Shown: in pieces, positions 1 to 6,094 of the stretch
Numbering within the stretch: position 1 is the stretch's first letter
How the letters are laid out: each line of letters starts with the position of its first letter
Assembly: GCA_012032215.1 (NCBI GenBank)
Contig: JAAURO010000072.1
Location: 1-7,447, forward strand
Length of the DNA: 7,447 bases
Reading direction: 5' to 3'
Source: Limnobacter sp.
GTDB taxonomy: Bacteria > Pseudomonadota > Gammaproteobacteria > Burkholderiales > Burkholderiaceae_B
Translations under genes and position numbers: made by a program
The notes under the pieces: model-generated
Seen by the model: only the letters and a program-made list of their open reading frames with translations
What the model was told of the DNA's origin: nothing
Database searches by the model: none

Positions 1-316
1 CCGATCTGCCAGTTTCGGCGAAGATTTTGGCGTATGCGCTAACCGACTTGCAGTTACTCCCGTTCTTTTTTAAAAATCGGTGCGACTCACACGTCACGAC
101 ACAAGAAAATCGTTTTCTCTGACGAGTCACACTCGATTGCAAATCAGACGGCGACTCTGCGTTCAGTCGGCATTTTCTATACGAAATTGTGGGCGGTGCA
201 ATAGAGACAAAAAGCCTGAAATGCTTTACGCTACCCTGATTTTTATGGATTTTTTTAAAAGAACCGTGATTTTTATTAAATCAATTCTCAAAAATCGAAT
301 TAAATAATGACAAATA
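1..316. other. Unassigned region, AT-rich toward its right end
   Basis: No gene is recognised here. A rightward open frame from 80 to 307 (75 codons) has a basic, low-information product with no family resemblance, and I do not call it. A frame open from the window edge to a stop at 120-122 could be the tail of a gene but matches nothing I know. The stretch from about 230 to 316 is rich in A and T and holds two copies of TGATTTTTAT (237-246 and 267-276). The 9-mer AATAGAGAC occurs at 200-208 and again at 313-321, where it overlaps the start of the IS end. Nothing more specific can be supported. Confidence 0.5.
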
Positions 317-514
317 GAGACCTTTGCACGAATCACCCCAAACCACCGAACCAAACAACAGTTAGAGCCAAGGACATGCGAAAATAAGGGAGCTTCTGAA
401 AACGAGAGCCCAAAATGTCCTGGAAAAACATCACCCAAACAAGTTTTGCCGACGCCTTAGTGGTAGAACACCAAGCCCTCAAAGAACTCGATGAAGTGCA
501 AGCCCTGATACACT
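317..514 (+). mobile_element. Truncated left end of an IS5-type insertion sequence
   Basis: The sequence beginning GAGACCTTTGCACGA at 317 resembles terminal inverted repeats of IS5-family elements as I remember them. About 100 bases further in lies the start of a transposase-like frame (ATG at 415). This is the expected spacing from a left end to its transposase. The frame loses family resemblance around 510, so only the first roughly 200 bases of an element seem present. No matching right inverted repeat (reverse complement of the left end) was seen in the window. The assignment is from memory of the family; a search of an IS database would settle it. Confidence 0.5.
415..514 (+). pseudogene. 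N-terminal remnant of an IS5-family transposase
   Basis: From ATG 415 the product begins MSWKNITQTSFADALVVEHQ and continues through ALKELDEVQALI. This resembles the N-terminus of IS5-type DDE transposases, which often start with a tryptophan-lysine motif, then 'LADAxxxEHxALKELDEV.ALIDW'. After residue about 32 the resemblance stops. The frame runs on to 654 with a cysteine- and arginine-rich sequence typical of an out-of-frame reading. No DDE catalytic domain is present, so the remnant cannot be active. The junction near 510 marks either a deletion inside the element or an assembly break. Confidence 0.5.
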
Positions 515-982
515 GTGTCTCTCACCAAAGTAGACTGTACTTTGGAAAACAGGCACGTTGGATTCACCGTAGCTTCGCTTGCTGTTGCGAAGCGCGGTTT
601 GGCCGCACTAGAAGGTATGATTGCAGGCGGCTTTGGCGGTTTTGTCCTGGCTGAGGCCTTGTTGTATGCTAGGGCTCCTGCTGCTGGCTTTCCCCGTCGT
701 GCCCACTTGTCACCTATTGCCGCGCTCGCTGTTGGCACGGGAGGAGTGGTTGGAAAAATGCTTCTGGAGCCCAGAATTCATAGTGGAGAAAAGTCCTTGG
801 TTAGAGTTGTAACTACGCCGCTGCCAATGCTATTCAGTGCGTCAGATAACGTGTCTTTTAACGCTACTCAGCCATACTCCGATTACGACGACTGGATTGC
901 GTGCGAATTAAACCCCACTCCAAGTCAGTTTTCCAATGAGCAGGTCAGTGAAGACGCGAGTATGGTCTGTGGCAAACAGTAA
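515..982 (+). CDS. Hypothetical protein, possibly 5'-truncated
   Basis: An open frame of up to 155 codons ends at TAA 980-982. I do not recognise the product. Its first half has two glycine/alanine-rich hydrophobic stretches (about residues 33-55 and 67-84) that could be membrane-associated. The second half is hydrophilic and acidic (SDYDDWIACEL, then a Ser/Glu/Asp-rich tail). Codon composition in the second half looks coding. The nominal GTG start at 515 has no Shine-Dalgarno sequence and lies right at the end of the transposase remnant. The true beginning may therefore have been lost at that junction; an internal ATG at 617 is another option, also without a clear ribosome site. It could equally be a spurious frame. 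Confidence 0.3.
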   Translation: MSLTKVDCTLENRHVGFTVASLAVAKRGLAALEGMIAGGFGGFVLAEALLYARAPAAGFPRRAHLSPIAALAVGTGGVVGKMLLEPRIHSGEKSLVRVVTTPLPMLFSASDNVSFNATQPYSDYDDWIACELNPTPSQFSNEQVSEDASMVCGKQ

Positions 983-1186
983 GCACAAACGGATCTGGTT
1001 GCAAGTAATGTTGTGCGGTGTGTGAAAACCCTTATTAAGCATTTTTGCCCAGTTGGTACGCTGCCTTAGAGCTGTCCCTCAGGTCCCTTAAGGCGTGGGG
1101 GCTTCTTTCTGCGCAAGACTGACTTTCTCACTATACCGAGGTAGACTACCTCTTGAACAGCCACCACCTGCCGAGAGAGTTCGCCC
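983..1186. other. Leader region upstream of the histidine kinase
   Basis: There is no coding signal here. It contains a perfect short palindrome (listed separately) and a weak purine-rich ribosome site GAGAGAG (1172-1178) ahead of the kinase ATG. No confident sigma-70 promoter could be picked. TTGTGC at 1011-1016 followed by an AT-rich stretch is only suggestive. Confidence 0.35.
1138..1152. promoter_or_regulatory. Short perfect inverted repeat upstream of the kinase
   Basis: GAGGTA-GAC-TACCTC is a perfect 6-bp inverted repeat with a 3-base centre, ending 34 bases before the kinase start codon. It could be a regulator-binding site or a small hairpin in the leader. No regulator can be named from this sequence. 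Confidence 0.25.
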
Positions 1187-3153
1187 ATGCCTACGTCTGG
1201 ACCGCCCACCGATATGGGTTTAAAAGCGCTGCGTGCACACCAAAGAAAAGTACGTACTTCCTTGGTGGTCATTGTGTTGACTGCTGTGGCTCCCCTGGCT
1301 TTTTCTGCGTTTTTTTTTCTTTCTGATTTTGGTCTTGCCGCTGATTTTTATCGGGGGCCGGGCCCTGTTTCCAGCGCTACACTCAACGCTTGGCATGTGG
1401 CTTTGCTGGTGTTCGATTTAAGTGGTTTGTTTATTGCCCTGATGCTGGGTTGGCGCTTGGTCAGCGAGTTGCTGGCCATTACGGGCAAGGTGTTTCAGTC
1501 GGAGTCGAGGTTGCGTGGGCTGATGGAGCTTTCGGGCGAGTGGTATTGGCAGCAGGATGCGCACCACAGTTTGAGCAGGATTGTATACCGTGGTGTGGAA
1601 ATTCCGAGCGATAAAAGCCTTGCATTGCTTCCTTTTGTGGGCATGAAGCGCTGGCATGTGGCGCACTTGCGCTTGATCGAAAATGGCATGTCCTGGAATG
1701 AGCTGAAATCACTCATGGACAAGGCTTTGCCTTTTTATCGGCTTAAGTTTGAGTACTGGCCCCAAGATAGAACCCGGATGATTTTTGAGTCCACGGGCAG
1801 GCCGCTGCTGGGCGACGGTGGCAAATTTCTGGGTTACGAGGGGGTTTCCAGCACGGTAACCAGCCGTGTGTTGGATGATCGTTTGCTGGAGGTGCAGCGT
1901 TTGTTGTTGCAGGGTATTTTGTTGTCTGCGCCTATGTCGGATCTGGCTTCCAATTATGCACGCGGCCTTAAAAGCTGTTTAATGGTGCATTCGGAATTGA
2001 TGATTGGTTATAGGGAGTCGCGTCAGCCGTGGCAGATTCGTGGTGGTGGCAACGAGTTTCGTATTCCCGACGTGGGTTTTGTGCGCTGGGCAGATTTGCC
2101 GATTGTGCTTGAGCATTGCAAAGACGCCCCGGCCAGTGAGTTGATTTCGGTGGGCTATTTGCCCGATGAGTATGTGCCAGAAGTGTGGCGTATCCGGTTG
2201 GGTATTTTGAAGGTGTGGGTGGCTTACAAACACACGGGGCAGCCTGATTTGCCTGAGTATTGGGTGTTGGTGGGGCAGAAAGGTTTTAATGCCATTCAGC
2301 CAGAAGACTTTGGTATGGTGTGCAATGCATTGCGGCTTTTCGGGTTGTGTGTAGAGCGCCGCAGTTTTGAAAACGGTCTGGAAACCCTGAACAAAACCCT
2401 GGAAGACAGAGTGCAAGAGCGTACTGCTAGGTTGATAGAAAGCAACAGAGAGTTGCAGGCTTTCAGTTACACGGTTTCGCACGATTTGCGTGCGCCGCTT
2501 CGTGCCATTGATGGGTTTGCCGACATTTTACGGGAAGAGTACAAGGACATTTTGCCGGAAGGGGCGCATGGCCTGCTGGAGCGGATTTGCTCGAATGCGC
2601 GTCAGATGGGTGCGTTAATTGATGGTTTGCTGGATTTTTCACGTTTGTTTCGGGCCAGCCTTGCCCGTGAGGAAGTGAATTTGAACACGGTGCTTGAAAC
2701 GGTGCTGAAGCAGCTGGATGCTTCGCGGCGTGCTCGGATTGATTTCCCCCATTTGCCTTGTGTACAGGCCGACCCGGTGTTGGTGCAGCAGGTGTGGATG
2801 AATCTTATCGACAATGCCTTGAAGTTTACTGCCAGAGTGGCTAAGCCGGTGGTTCAGATTGCGTATGCAGATTTGCCGATGCATTGGGAGTTTACCGTGC
2901 AAGACAATGGAGTCGGGTTTGATATGAAGTATGCAGACAAGCTGTTCAAGGTGTTTGAACGGTTGCACAATGCGCGCGATTTTCGGGTACCGGGGTGGGC
3001 TTGGCTATAGTAAAGCGCATTGTAGAGCGGCATGGTGGGCAGATAACTGCGGCTTCAGTAAGCGGGCAGGGTGCGCGTTTTGTGTTTACCCTGGCTAAAC
3101 CAGGGGTGCAGGGGTCTGAGCTGACAAGCACGCCTGAAGAGCTGAACGCCTGA
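1187..3153 (+). CDS. Membrane sensor histidine kinase with PAS domain (frameshifted near 2984)
   Basis: Membrane-bound two-component sensor kinase. Two hydrophobic segments (about residues 25-46 and 69-90) flank a short periplasmic loop. A PAS-like domain follows (about 104-230, with '[12 protein letters not shown]' and '[12 protein letters not shown]'), then a region of about 235-395 that may be GAF-like. A coiled coil (about 394-426) leads into the HisKA box [14 protein letters not shown] with phospho-acceptor His432. The ATPase domain has an N box ([10 protein letters not shown], Asn539/Asn543), a G1 box (DNGVGFD, Asp573) and an F box (FERLHN). The first frame stops at 3010. One missing C near 2984 restores a G2 box ([19 protein letters not shown]) and runs to TGA 3151-3153, giving about 655 residues. 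The start at 1187 was chosen for the nearby GAGAG; ATG 1214-1219 lacks a ribosome site. No partner response regulator is in the window, so the signal and target are unknown. The adjacent flagellar genes face the other way. Confidence 0.85.
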
Positions 3154-3158
3154 AAACC

Positions 3159-3175
3159 CAGGCTTATTCAGCCTG
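3159..3175. terminator. Bidirectional terminator between the kinase and flgN
   Basis: CAGGCT-TATTC-AGCCTG is a perfect 6-bp stem with a 5-base loop, lying between two convergent stop codons (kinase TGA at 3151-3153 and flgN TAA at 3178-3180). A-rich sequence on the left (3153-3156) gives a short T run for leftward transcripts; CTTTA on the right gives a weak T tract for rightward ones. Position and symmetry support a shared terminator, though the T tracts are short. Confidence 0.55.
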
Positions 3176-3177
3176 CT

Positions 3178-3691
3178 TTAACGAATAATGGCCCGTGCTG
3201 CTCTGCTTGTGGAAGAGTTGCCGCTGCCCATGCTGCCTTTTGGGCCGTAGGTGTCGGTTGGCTGGTGAGGGTCGGCGAGCGATGCGGCAGTTAAAATGCA
3301 AATGCGTTGTTGCAGGCCCAAAAGCTGTTCCTGCACAATTTCGCCATTCATGGCGTTAAGCCGCTGCGAGTGGTGCAGGGCATCCAGCAGGGTTTGAAAG
3401 TTGCCACGCAGGTGGACATCGGTGGTGGCCAGTAGGTCTACCCAGGCCTGAAAGCCTTCGAAGCTTTCCGGGAAACCGGCCTGCCTGGCGTGTTTGAGGT
3501 TGGCTTTGTAGCGTTTTTCCAGCTCGAACATCTGGCCTTCTTTTTTTAAGCGCCAGTTCAGCTATCAGCCCGGTTTCCATTTTGATGAGCGCGGCTTGTT
3601 CTTCCAGCAGCGTGTCGACCAAAATCATGACCAGTTCGCAGTCTTGTGCGACAAGCTGGCGAAGTTCGTTGGCGGTTAAAGCGTGTGACAT
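3178..3691 (-). CDS. flgN: FlgN-type flagellar export chaperone (frameshifted at a homopolymer)
   Basis: FlgN is a small cytoplasmic chaperone that binds hook-filament junction proteins FlgK and FlgL and delivers them to the flagellar export apparatus. The reading starts at ATG 3691 (MSHALTANELRQLV), preceded by the ribosome site GAGGAAAG. It runs through a helical stretch (VDTLLEEQAALIKMETGLIAELALK), then shifts frame in a run of seven A (plus-strand T at 3541-3547). With six A, the frame continues as KEGQMFELEKRYKANLKH and on to the stop at 3178, about 170 residues. Length, all-helical character with repeated Glu/Leu heptads, and position directly after flgM as in enteric flgAMN clusters support the call. 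Sequence identity within FlgN families is low, so the name rests partly on context. The extra A is most simply a sequencing error. Confidence 0.75.
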
Positions 3692-3740
3692 AAACTTTCC
3701 TCGGTATGCTCGGGCGTTTGCAAGCCAGGGCGCAGGGCGG

Positions 3741-3772
3741 CGGCAGGCCAAAGCCTGCCGGGCAAACCCGGC
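3741..3772. repeat. Two overlapping hairpins between flgM and flgN
   Basis: CGGCAGGC-CAAA-GCCTGCCG (3741-3760) is a perfect 8-bp stem. GCCGGG-CAAA-CCCGGC (3757-3772) is a perfect 6-bp stem. They share bases 3757-3760, so both cannot fully form at once, and both have the same CAAA loop (TTTG on the transcribed strand). They lie in the flgM-flgN spacer. No T run follows in the leftward direction, so this is not a standard terminator. Possible roles are mRNA stabilisation or partial attenuation of flgN. Confidence 0.5.
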
Positions 3773-3779
3773 TGGCGTT

Positions 3780-4060
3780 TTATTTCTGGCCTAGCAGTTC
3801 TTGGGCGCTGGCAATAATACGGTCAGCCACAGCTTCCGGATTGACTTCAAACTTGCCTTCCTGAATGGCCTGGCGAATCTGGTCAACTTTTGGGCATCGA
3901 AGGGGGCTTCGCCCGCTTTAATGCCGCTTAATCGACCCGACAGCTTGGCGACTGCGCCTTGTTCCTTTTCAGGGGCGCCTTCGGGCAATCCAGCGGCTTT
4001 GCCGCTTGCCGGTTTGGTCAGTTTGTCGAGCGAACCCGAACCTAGTTTTTTAATATCCAT
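3780..4060 (-). CDS. flgM: FlgM, anti-sigma-28 factor (frameshifted at a homopolymer)
   Basis: FlgM binds and inhibits the flagellar sigma factor FliA (sigma-28) until the hook is complete, then is exported, releasing late flagellar transcription. The start is ATG 4060 (MDIKKLGSGSLDKL), set by a strong GGAGGA ribosome site at 4065-4070; an upstream in-frame ATG at 4090 is not needed. The N-terminal half is flexible and rich in Gly, Lys, Pro and Ala. In the conserved C-terminal half the frame breaks after 'FDAQK' at TTTT 3888-3891. One extra base restores VDQIRQAIQEGKFEVNP, AVADRIIASAQELL and GQK, the classic FliA-binding signature, ending at TAA 3780-3782 (about 93 residues, normal for the family). 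As printed, the frame reads on in the wrong phase and ends at 3791. It lies downstream of flgA with its own sigma-28 promoter. Confidence 0.88.
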
Positions 4061-4261
4061 GATGTCCTCCGCTCTTGGCAGAGCAGCCAATCTAACAATT
4101 CACTCTTATTTACGGCAAGAATGCTGCTAACTTTAGTGTTATTTCAGCCTCTTTGTTTTGCCGCGCCAGTATTTCCAAGCTTATCTCTTTTATCGGCGCT
4201 TTTCACCCAAACTAAAGGGTGATCTGCTGCCAGTTCATTCAATTGGCGGTGTGGCTCTTGC
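4061..4261. other. flgA-flgM intergenic region and flgM leader
   Basis: About 200 bases separate the flgA stop from the flgM start. The region holds the sigma-28 promoter listed separately, a leader of about 120 bases, and the flgM ribosome site (4065-4070). No hairpin terminator for flgA was found, consistent with read-through from flgA into flgM and flgN. Confidence 0.6.
4190..4216 (-). promoter_or_regulatory. Sigma-28 (FliA) promoter for flgM-flgN
   Basis: Read on the minus strand, TTTAGTTT, then 11 bases, then GCCGATAA. The established FliA consensus is TAAAGTTT-N11-GCCGATAA. Here the -10 element is a perfect match, the spacing is exact and the -35 matches 6 of 8 positions. It lies about 120 bases upstream of flgM, as expected for the late-class flgM promoter of enteric bacteria. 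This places flgM and flgN under both the early flgA transcript and sigma-28, forming the familiar negative feedback loop. Confidence 0.85.
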
Positions 4262-4945
4262 TTAAAGGGTCACTTCTACCAACATGTCATCTACCGCCAT
4301 GCCATGGAGTATTTTGCCGTTGGGGGTTTTGATTTTTACAATGTCCCCCTGCTCTGCGGCTTCCAGGGCAGTGGCAGTGCCTGCTATTTTAAAACCCGGC
4401 CCACCTACTACCACCTTAACGGTATCGCCGTACTTTAATAAAGAGCGGCCTTTTAAATGATCGGGTTTGAGCAGTGCACCGGGGAAAAGCTGGCGTGCGG
4501 CTACTTTTCTATCCAGTGCGGCGAGGTTGTCTATATAGCCAGAATTCAGCTGGGTCAGGTCCATGGTTCGGAATTCCACGGCATCCAGGCCAATGGGTTC
4601 GCCAGAGGGTGCTGTTTGGCGCACTACCAGCACGGGTGCCCACAGTCTTATATGAACAGTGACAAAAAACGGCGGTTGGTCGCTGCCCAGGCATTGCACT
4701 TGCAGAAAGGTTTTTCCCCACAGGCGGTTGTTGCTGGCGTTGGAAAACAGGGCAACCGGGCAGGTGGTAGACCCTATGCGTTCATCGCCTTGCAATTCCA
4801 CCTCTAAAGTCGCGCCTTTGGGCACCAGTTCCTTGGGCACCAGGCTTGCCAGGTCGGCTTGTTTTACCCAGCGCTCTGTGGCCACTGCGCTGGTGGCGTA
4901 AAGCGCGAGAAACAGCGCGGAAAAAAGCACTAAAGTTTTGTTCAT
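4262..4945 (-). CDS. flgA: FlgA, flagellar P-ring assembly chaperone
   Basis: Periplasmic chaperone that helps FlgI assemble into the flagellar P ring around the rod. The 227-residue product starts with a typical Sec signal peptide (MNKTLVLFSALFLALYATSA, likely cut after AVA near residue 22). The mature part has two cysteines (Cys62, Cys85) that could form a disulfide. The second half is a SAF-type domain (APSGEPIGLDAVEFRTMDL) ending in the FlgA hallmark: GRSLLKYGDTVKVVVGGPGF, then GTATALEAAEQGDIVKIKTPNG and a beta-strand tail. Length is normal. The ATG follows GGCAGGT very closely, so the ribosome site spacing is short, but no better start exists. It is the first gene of the leftward flgA-flgM-flgN unit and diverges from flgBCD. 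The frame is intact. Confidence 0.92.
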   Translation of the reverse strand: MNKTLVLFSALFLALYATSAVATERWVKQADLASLVPKELVPKGATLEVELQGDERIGSTTCPVALFSNASNNRLWGKTFLQVQCLGSDQPPFFVTVHIRLWAPVLVVRQTAPSGEPIGLDAVEFRTMDLTQLNSGYIDNLAALDRKVAARQLFPGALLKPDHLKGRSLLKYGDTVKVVVGGPGFKIAGTATALEAAEQGDIVKIKTPNGKILHGMAVDDMLVEVTL

Positions 4946-5107
4946 ACCTGCCGTTAAAAAGGAAAGTAGTGAGGTTGGTACTGATCGTATCGGCGAAGTC
5001 CGCTGTTTCGTATGTGAAATAGCGGTGTTTTTGCTGCTTTTCTTGTTCGATTGAATTAATTACATTTTGCGCATAATTGGCTTGTTAAAAAGTCATAGGG
5101 CGCGGTC
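4946..5107. promoter_or_regulatory. Divergent flgA / flgB control region
   Basis: This 162-base spacer must hold the start sites of both flagellar units. A near-perfect inverted repeat CGCTGTTT-N8-AAATAGCG spans 5001-5024; the AAATAGCG half equals the core of the FlhDC master-regulator box. The two cores point outward, which differs from the known FlhDC arrangement (boxes facing inward with about 11 bases between), so FlhDC binding is only a possibility. A weak sigma-70-like pair, TTGAAT (5051-5056) and CATAAT (5072-5077) with 15 bases between, could serve flgB. AGGG upstream of ATG 5108 is its likely ribosome site. Confidence 0.45.
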
Positions 5108-5545
5108 ATGCTGGACAAGTTAAGCGATTCAATGCAGTTCTCTGCTGCGGCTCTGGAGCTACGGGCCAAGCGGCAAGAGGTGCTGACTTCCAACATTACC
5201 AACGTCGATACGCCCAATTACAAGGCGGTAGATTTTCAGTTTTCAGAGGCATTGAAGCAGGCCACTGGCACTGGCAAAGACGAGGCCCTGCTGGCCAGGC
5301 GTGGAGCTACCCTTTCAACCACCCATGAAGGCCATATCGGCCCGTTGCAATCTGGCGGACTATCTACACAGGCTTTGCTGAAGTACCGCCACGGTGGCAA
5401 GGCTGCTCTGGACAACAACTCGGTGGACATCGAAAAAGAGCGCGCAGCTTTTGCTGAAAACACGGTGAAGTACGAGGCCGCTTTGCGCGCTATCAATGGA
5501 CGGATTGCCGCGCTGAAATCAGCGATGGGTACTGGCAATCAGTAA
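5108..5545 (+). CDS. flgB: FlgB, flagellar proximal rod protein
   Basis: Structural subunit of the proximal rod of the flagellar basal body, exported through the flagellar type III apparatus and assembled in the periplasm with FlgC, FlgF and FliE. The 145-residue product has the N-terminal rod signature SNITNVDTPNYK at residues 28-39 after an amphipathic helix. Further on are the family-typical NNSVDIEKERAAFAENTVKYEAAL segment, here split by no break, and a C-terminal helix. Length fits the family (about 135-145). It is the first gene of the rightward unit, 11-17 bases ahead of flgC, so the two are surely co-transcribed. The reading frame is intact. Confidence 0.94.
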   Translation: MLDKLSDSMQFSAAALELRAKRQEVLTSNITNVDTPNYKAVDFQFSEALKQATGTGKDEALLARRGATLSTTHEGHIGPLQSGGLSTQALLKYRHGGKAALDNNSVDIEKERAAFAENTVKYEAALRAINGRIAALKSAMGTGNQ

Positions 5546-5562
5546 GCAAGAGGTAAATGCCC

Positions 5563-5982
5563 ATGTCTTTATTCAATACGTTTAAATCGGCTGGCAGTGC
5601 CATGCAGGCGCAAAGCCAGCGCTTGAATACGGTGGCCAGTAATCTGGCGAATGCGGAAACGGCGGCTACGAAGTCCGACGATGTGTACAAGGCGAGAAAG
5701 GTGGTGTTTGAGGCGGAGCTGGAAAAGGCGCTGCCCGGCAGTGCGGCCATGGCGCAAGGCGTGAATGTGAAAGAGGTGGTGACCTCGGATGCGCAGCCTC
5801 GAAAAATTTACGACCCGAAGCACCCGATGGCCGATGAGCAGGGCTATGTCTACATGCCCGATATCAATGCGGTGGAAGAAATGGTGGACATGATGGCTGC
5901 TTCCCGCAGCTACCAGACCAACGCTGAGGTGATGAACACGGCGAAACAGTTGATGCTGAAAACTTTGAATATGGGCCAGTAA
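5563..5982 (+). CDS. flgC: FlgC, flagellar proximal rod protein
   Basis: Second proximal-rod subunit of the basal body. From ATG 5563 the product starts MSLFNTFKSAGSAMQAQSQR, matching the family's usual beginning. The rod motif ASNLANAETA lies at about residues 25-34. The C-terminal part has GYVYMPDINAVEEMVDMMAA, SRSYQTNAEVMNTAKQLML and KTLNMGQ, a strong FlgC signature. An ATG two codons earlier (5557) is only 3 bases from the AAGAGGT ribosome site, while 5563 is 9 bases away and fits the family, so 5563 is preferred. Length is 139 residues, normal. The stop codon is part of a 12-bp tandem repeat. Confidence 0.94.
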   Translation: MSLFNTFKSAGSAMQAQSQRLNTVASNLANAETAATKSDDVYKARKVVFEAELEKALPGSAAMAQGVNVKEVVTSDAQPRKIYDPKHPMADEQGYVYMPDINAVEEMVDMMAASRSYQTNAEVMNTAKQLMLKTLNMGQ

Positions 5983-6033
5983 GTAGGCCAGTAAGTAGGC
6001 CAGTAAGTAGGCCCGCAAGTGGACCAGTAAAAA
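5974..6033 (+). repeat. 12-bp tandem repeat multiplying the flgC stop codon
   Basis: The unit GGCCAGTAAGTA occurs three times exactly (5974-5985, 5986-5997, 5998-6009), followed by two degenerate copies (6010-6021 and 6022-6033). The first copy contains the last two codons and stop of flgC. Because the unit is 12 bases, TAA recurs in the flgC frame at 5980, 5992, 6004 and 6028. It lies in the flgC-flgD spacer, about 60 bases before the flgD start. Confidence 0.95.
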
Positions 6034-6094
6034 GGCCGGTGCAGCAACGGTAATCCAAAAAAACACAGACAGGCAGTAAGCAGGAGAGCAGAGC

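Noticed and set aside
80..307. Rightward 75-codon open frame
   Set aside because: The product is basic and low in information, has no ribosome site or family resemblance, and lies in an AT-rich stretch next to an IS end.
983..1016. GCACAA ... TTGTGC inverted repeat after the hypothetical frame
   Set aside because: The stem is only 6 bp around a 22-base loop with no T run, too weak for a terminator.
1979..2482. Leftward 167-codon open frame inside the kinase
   Set aside because: It is antisense to the well-supported kinase and has no recognisable motifs.
4987..4994. GCCGATAC on the minus strand upstream of flgA, one base from a sigma-28 -10 element
   Set aside because: No matching -35 element occurs 11 bases upstream, and flgA is normally an earlier-class gene.
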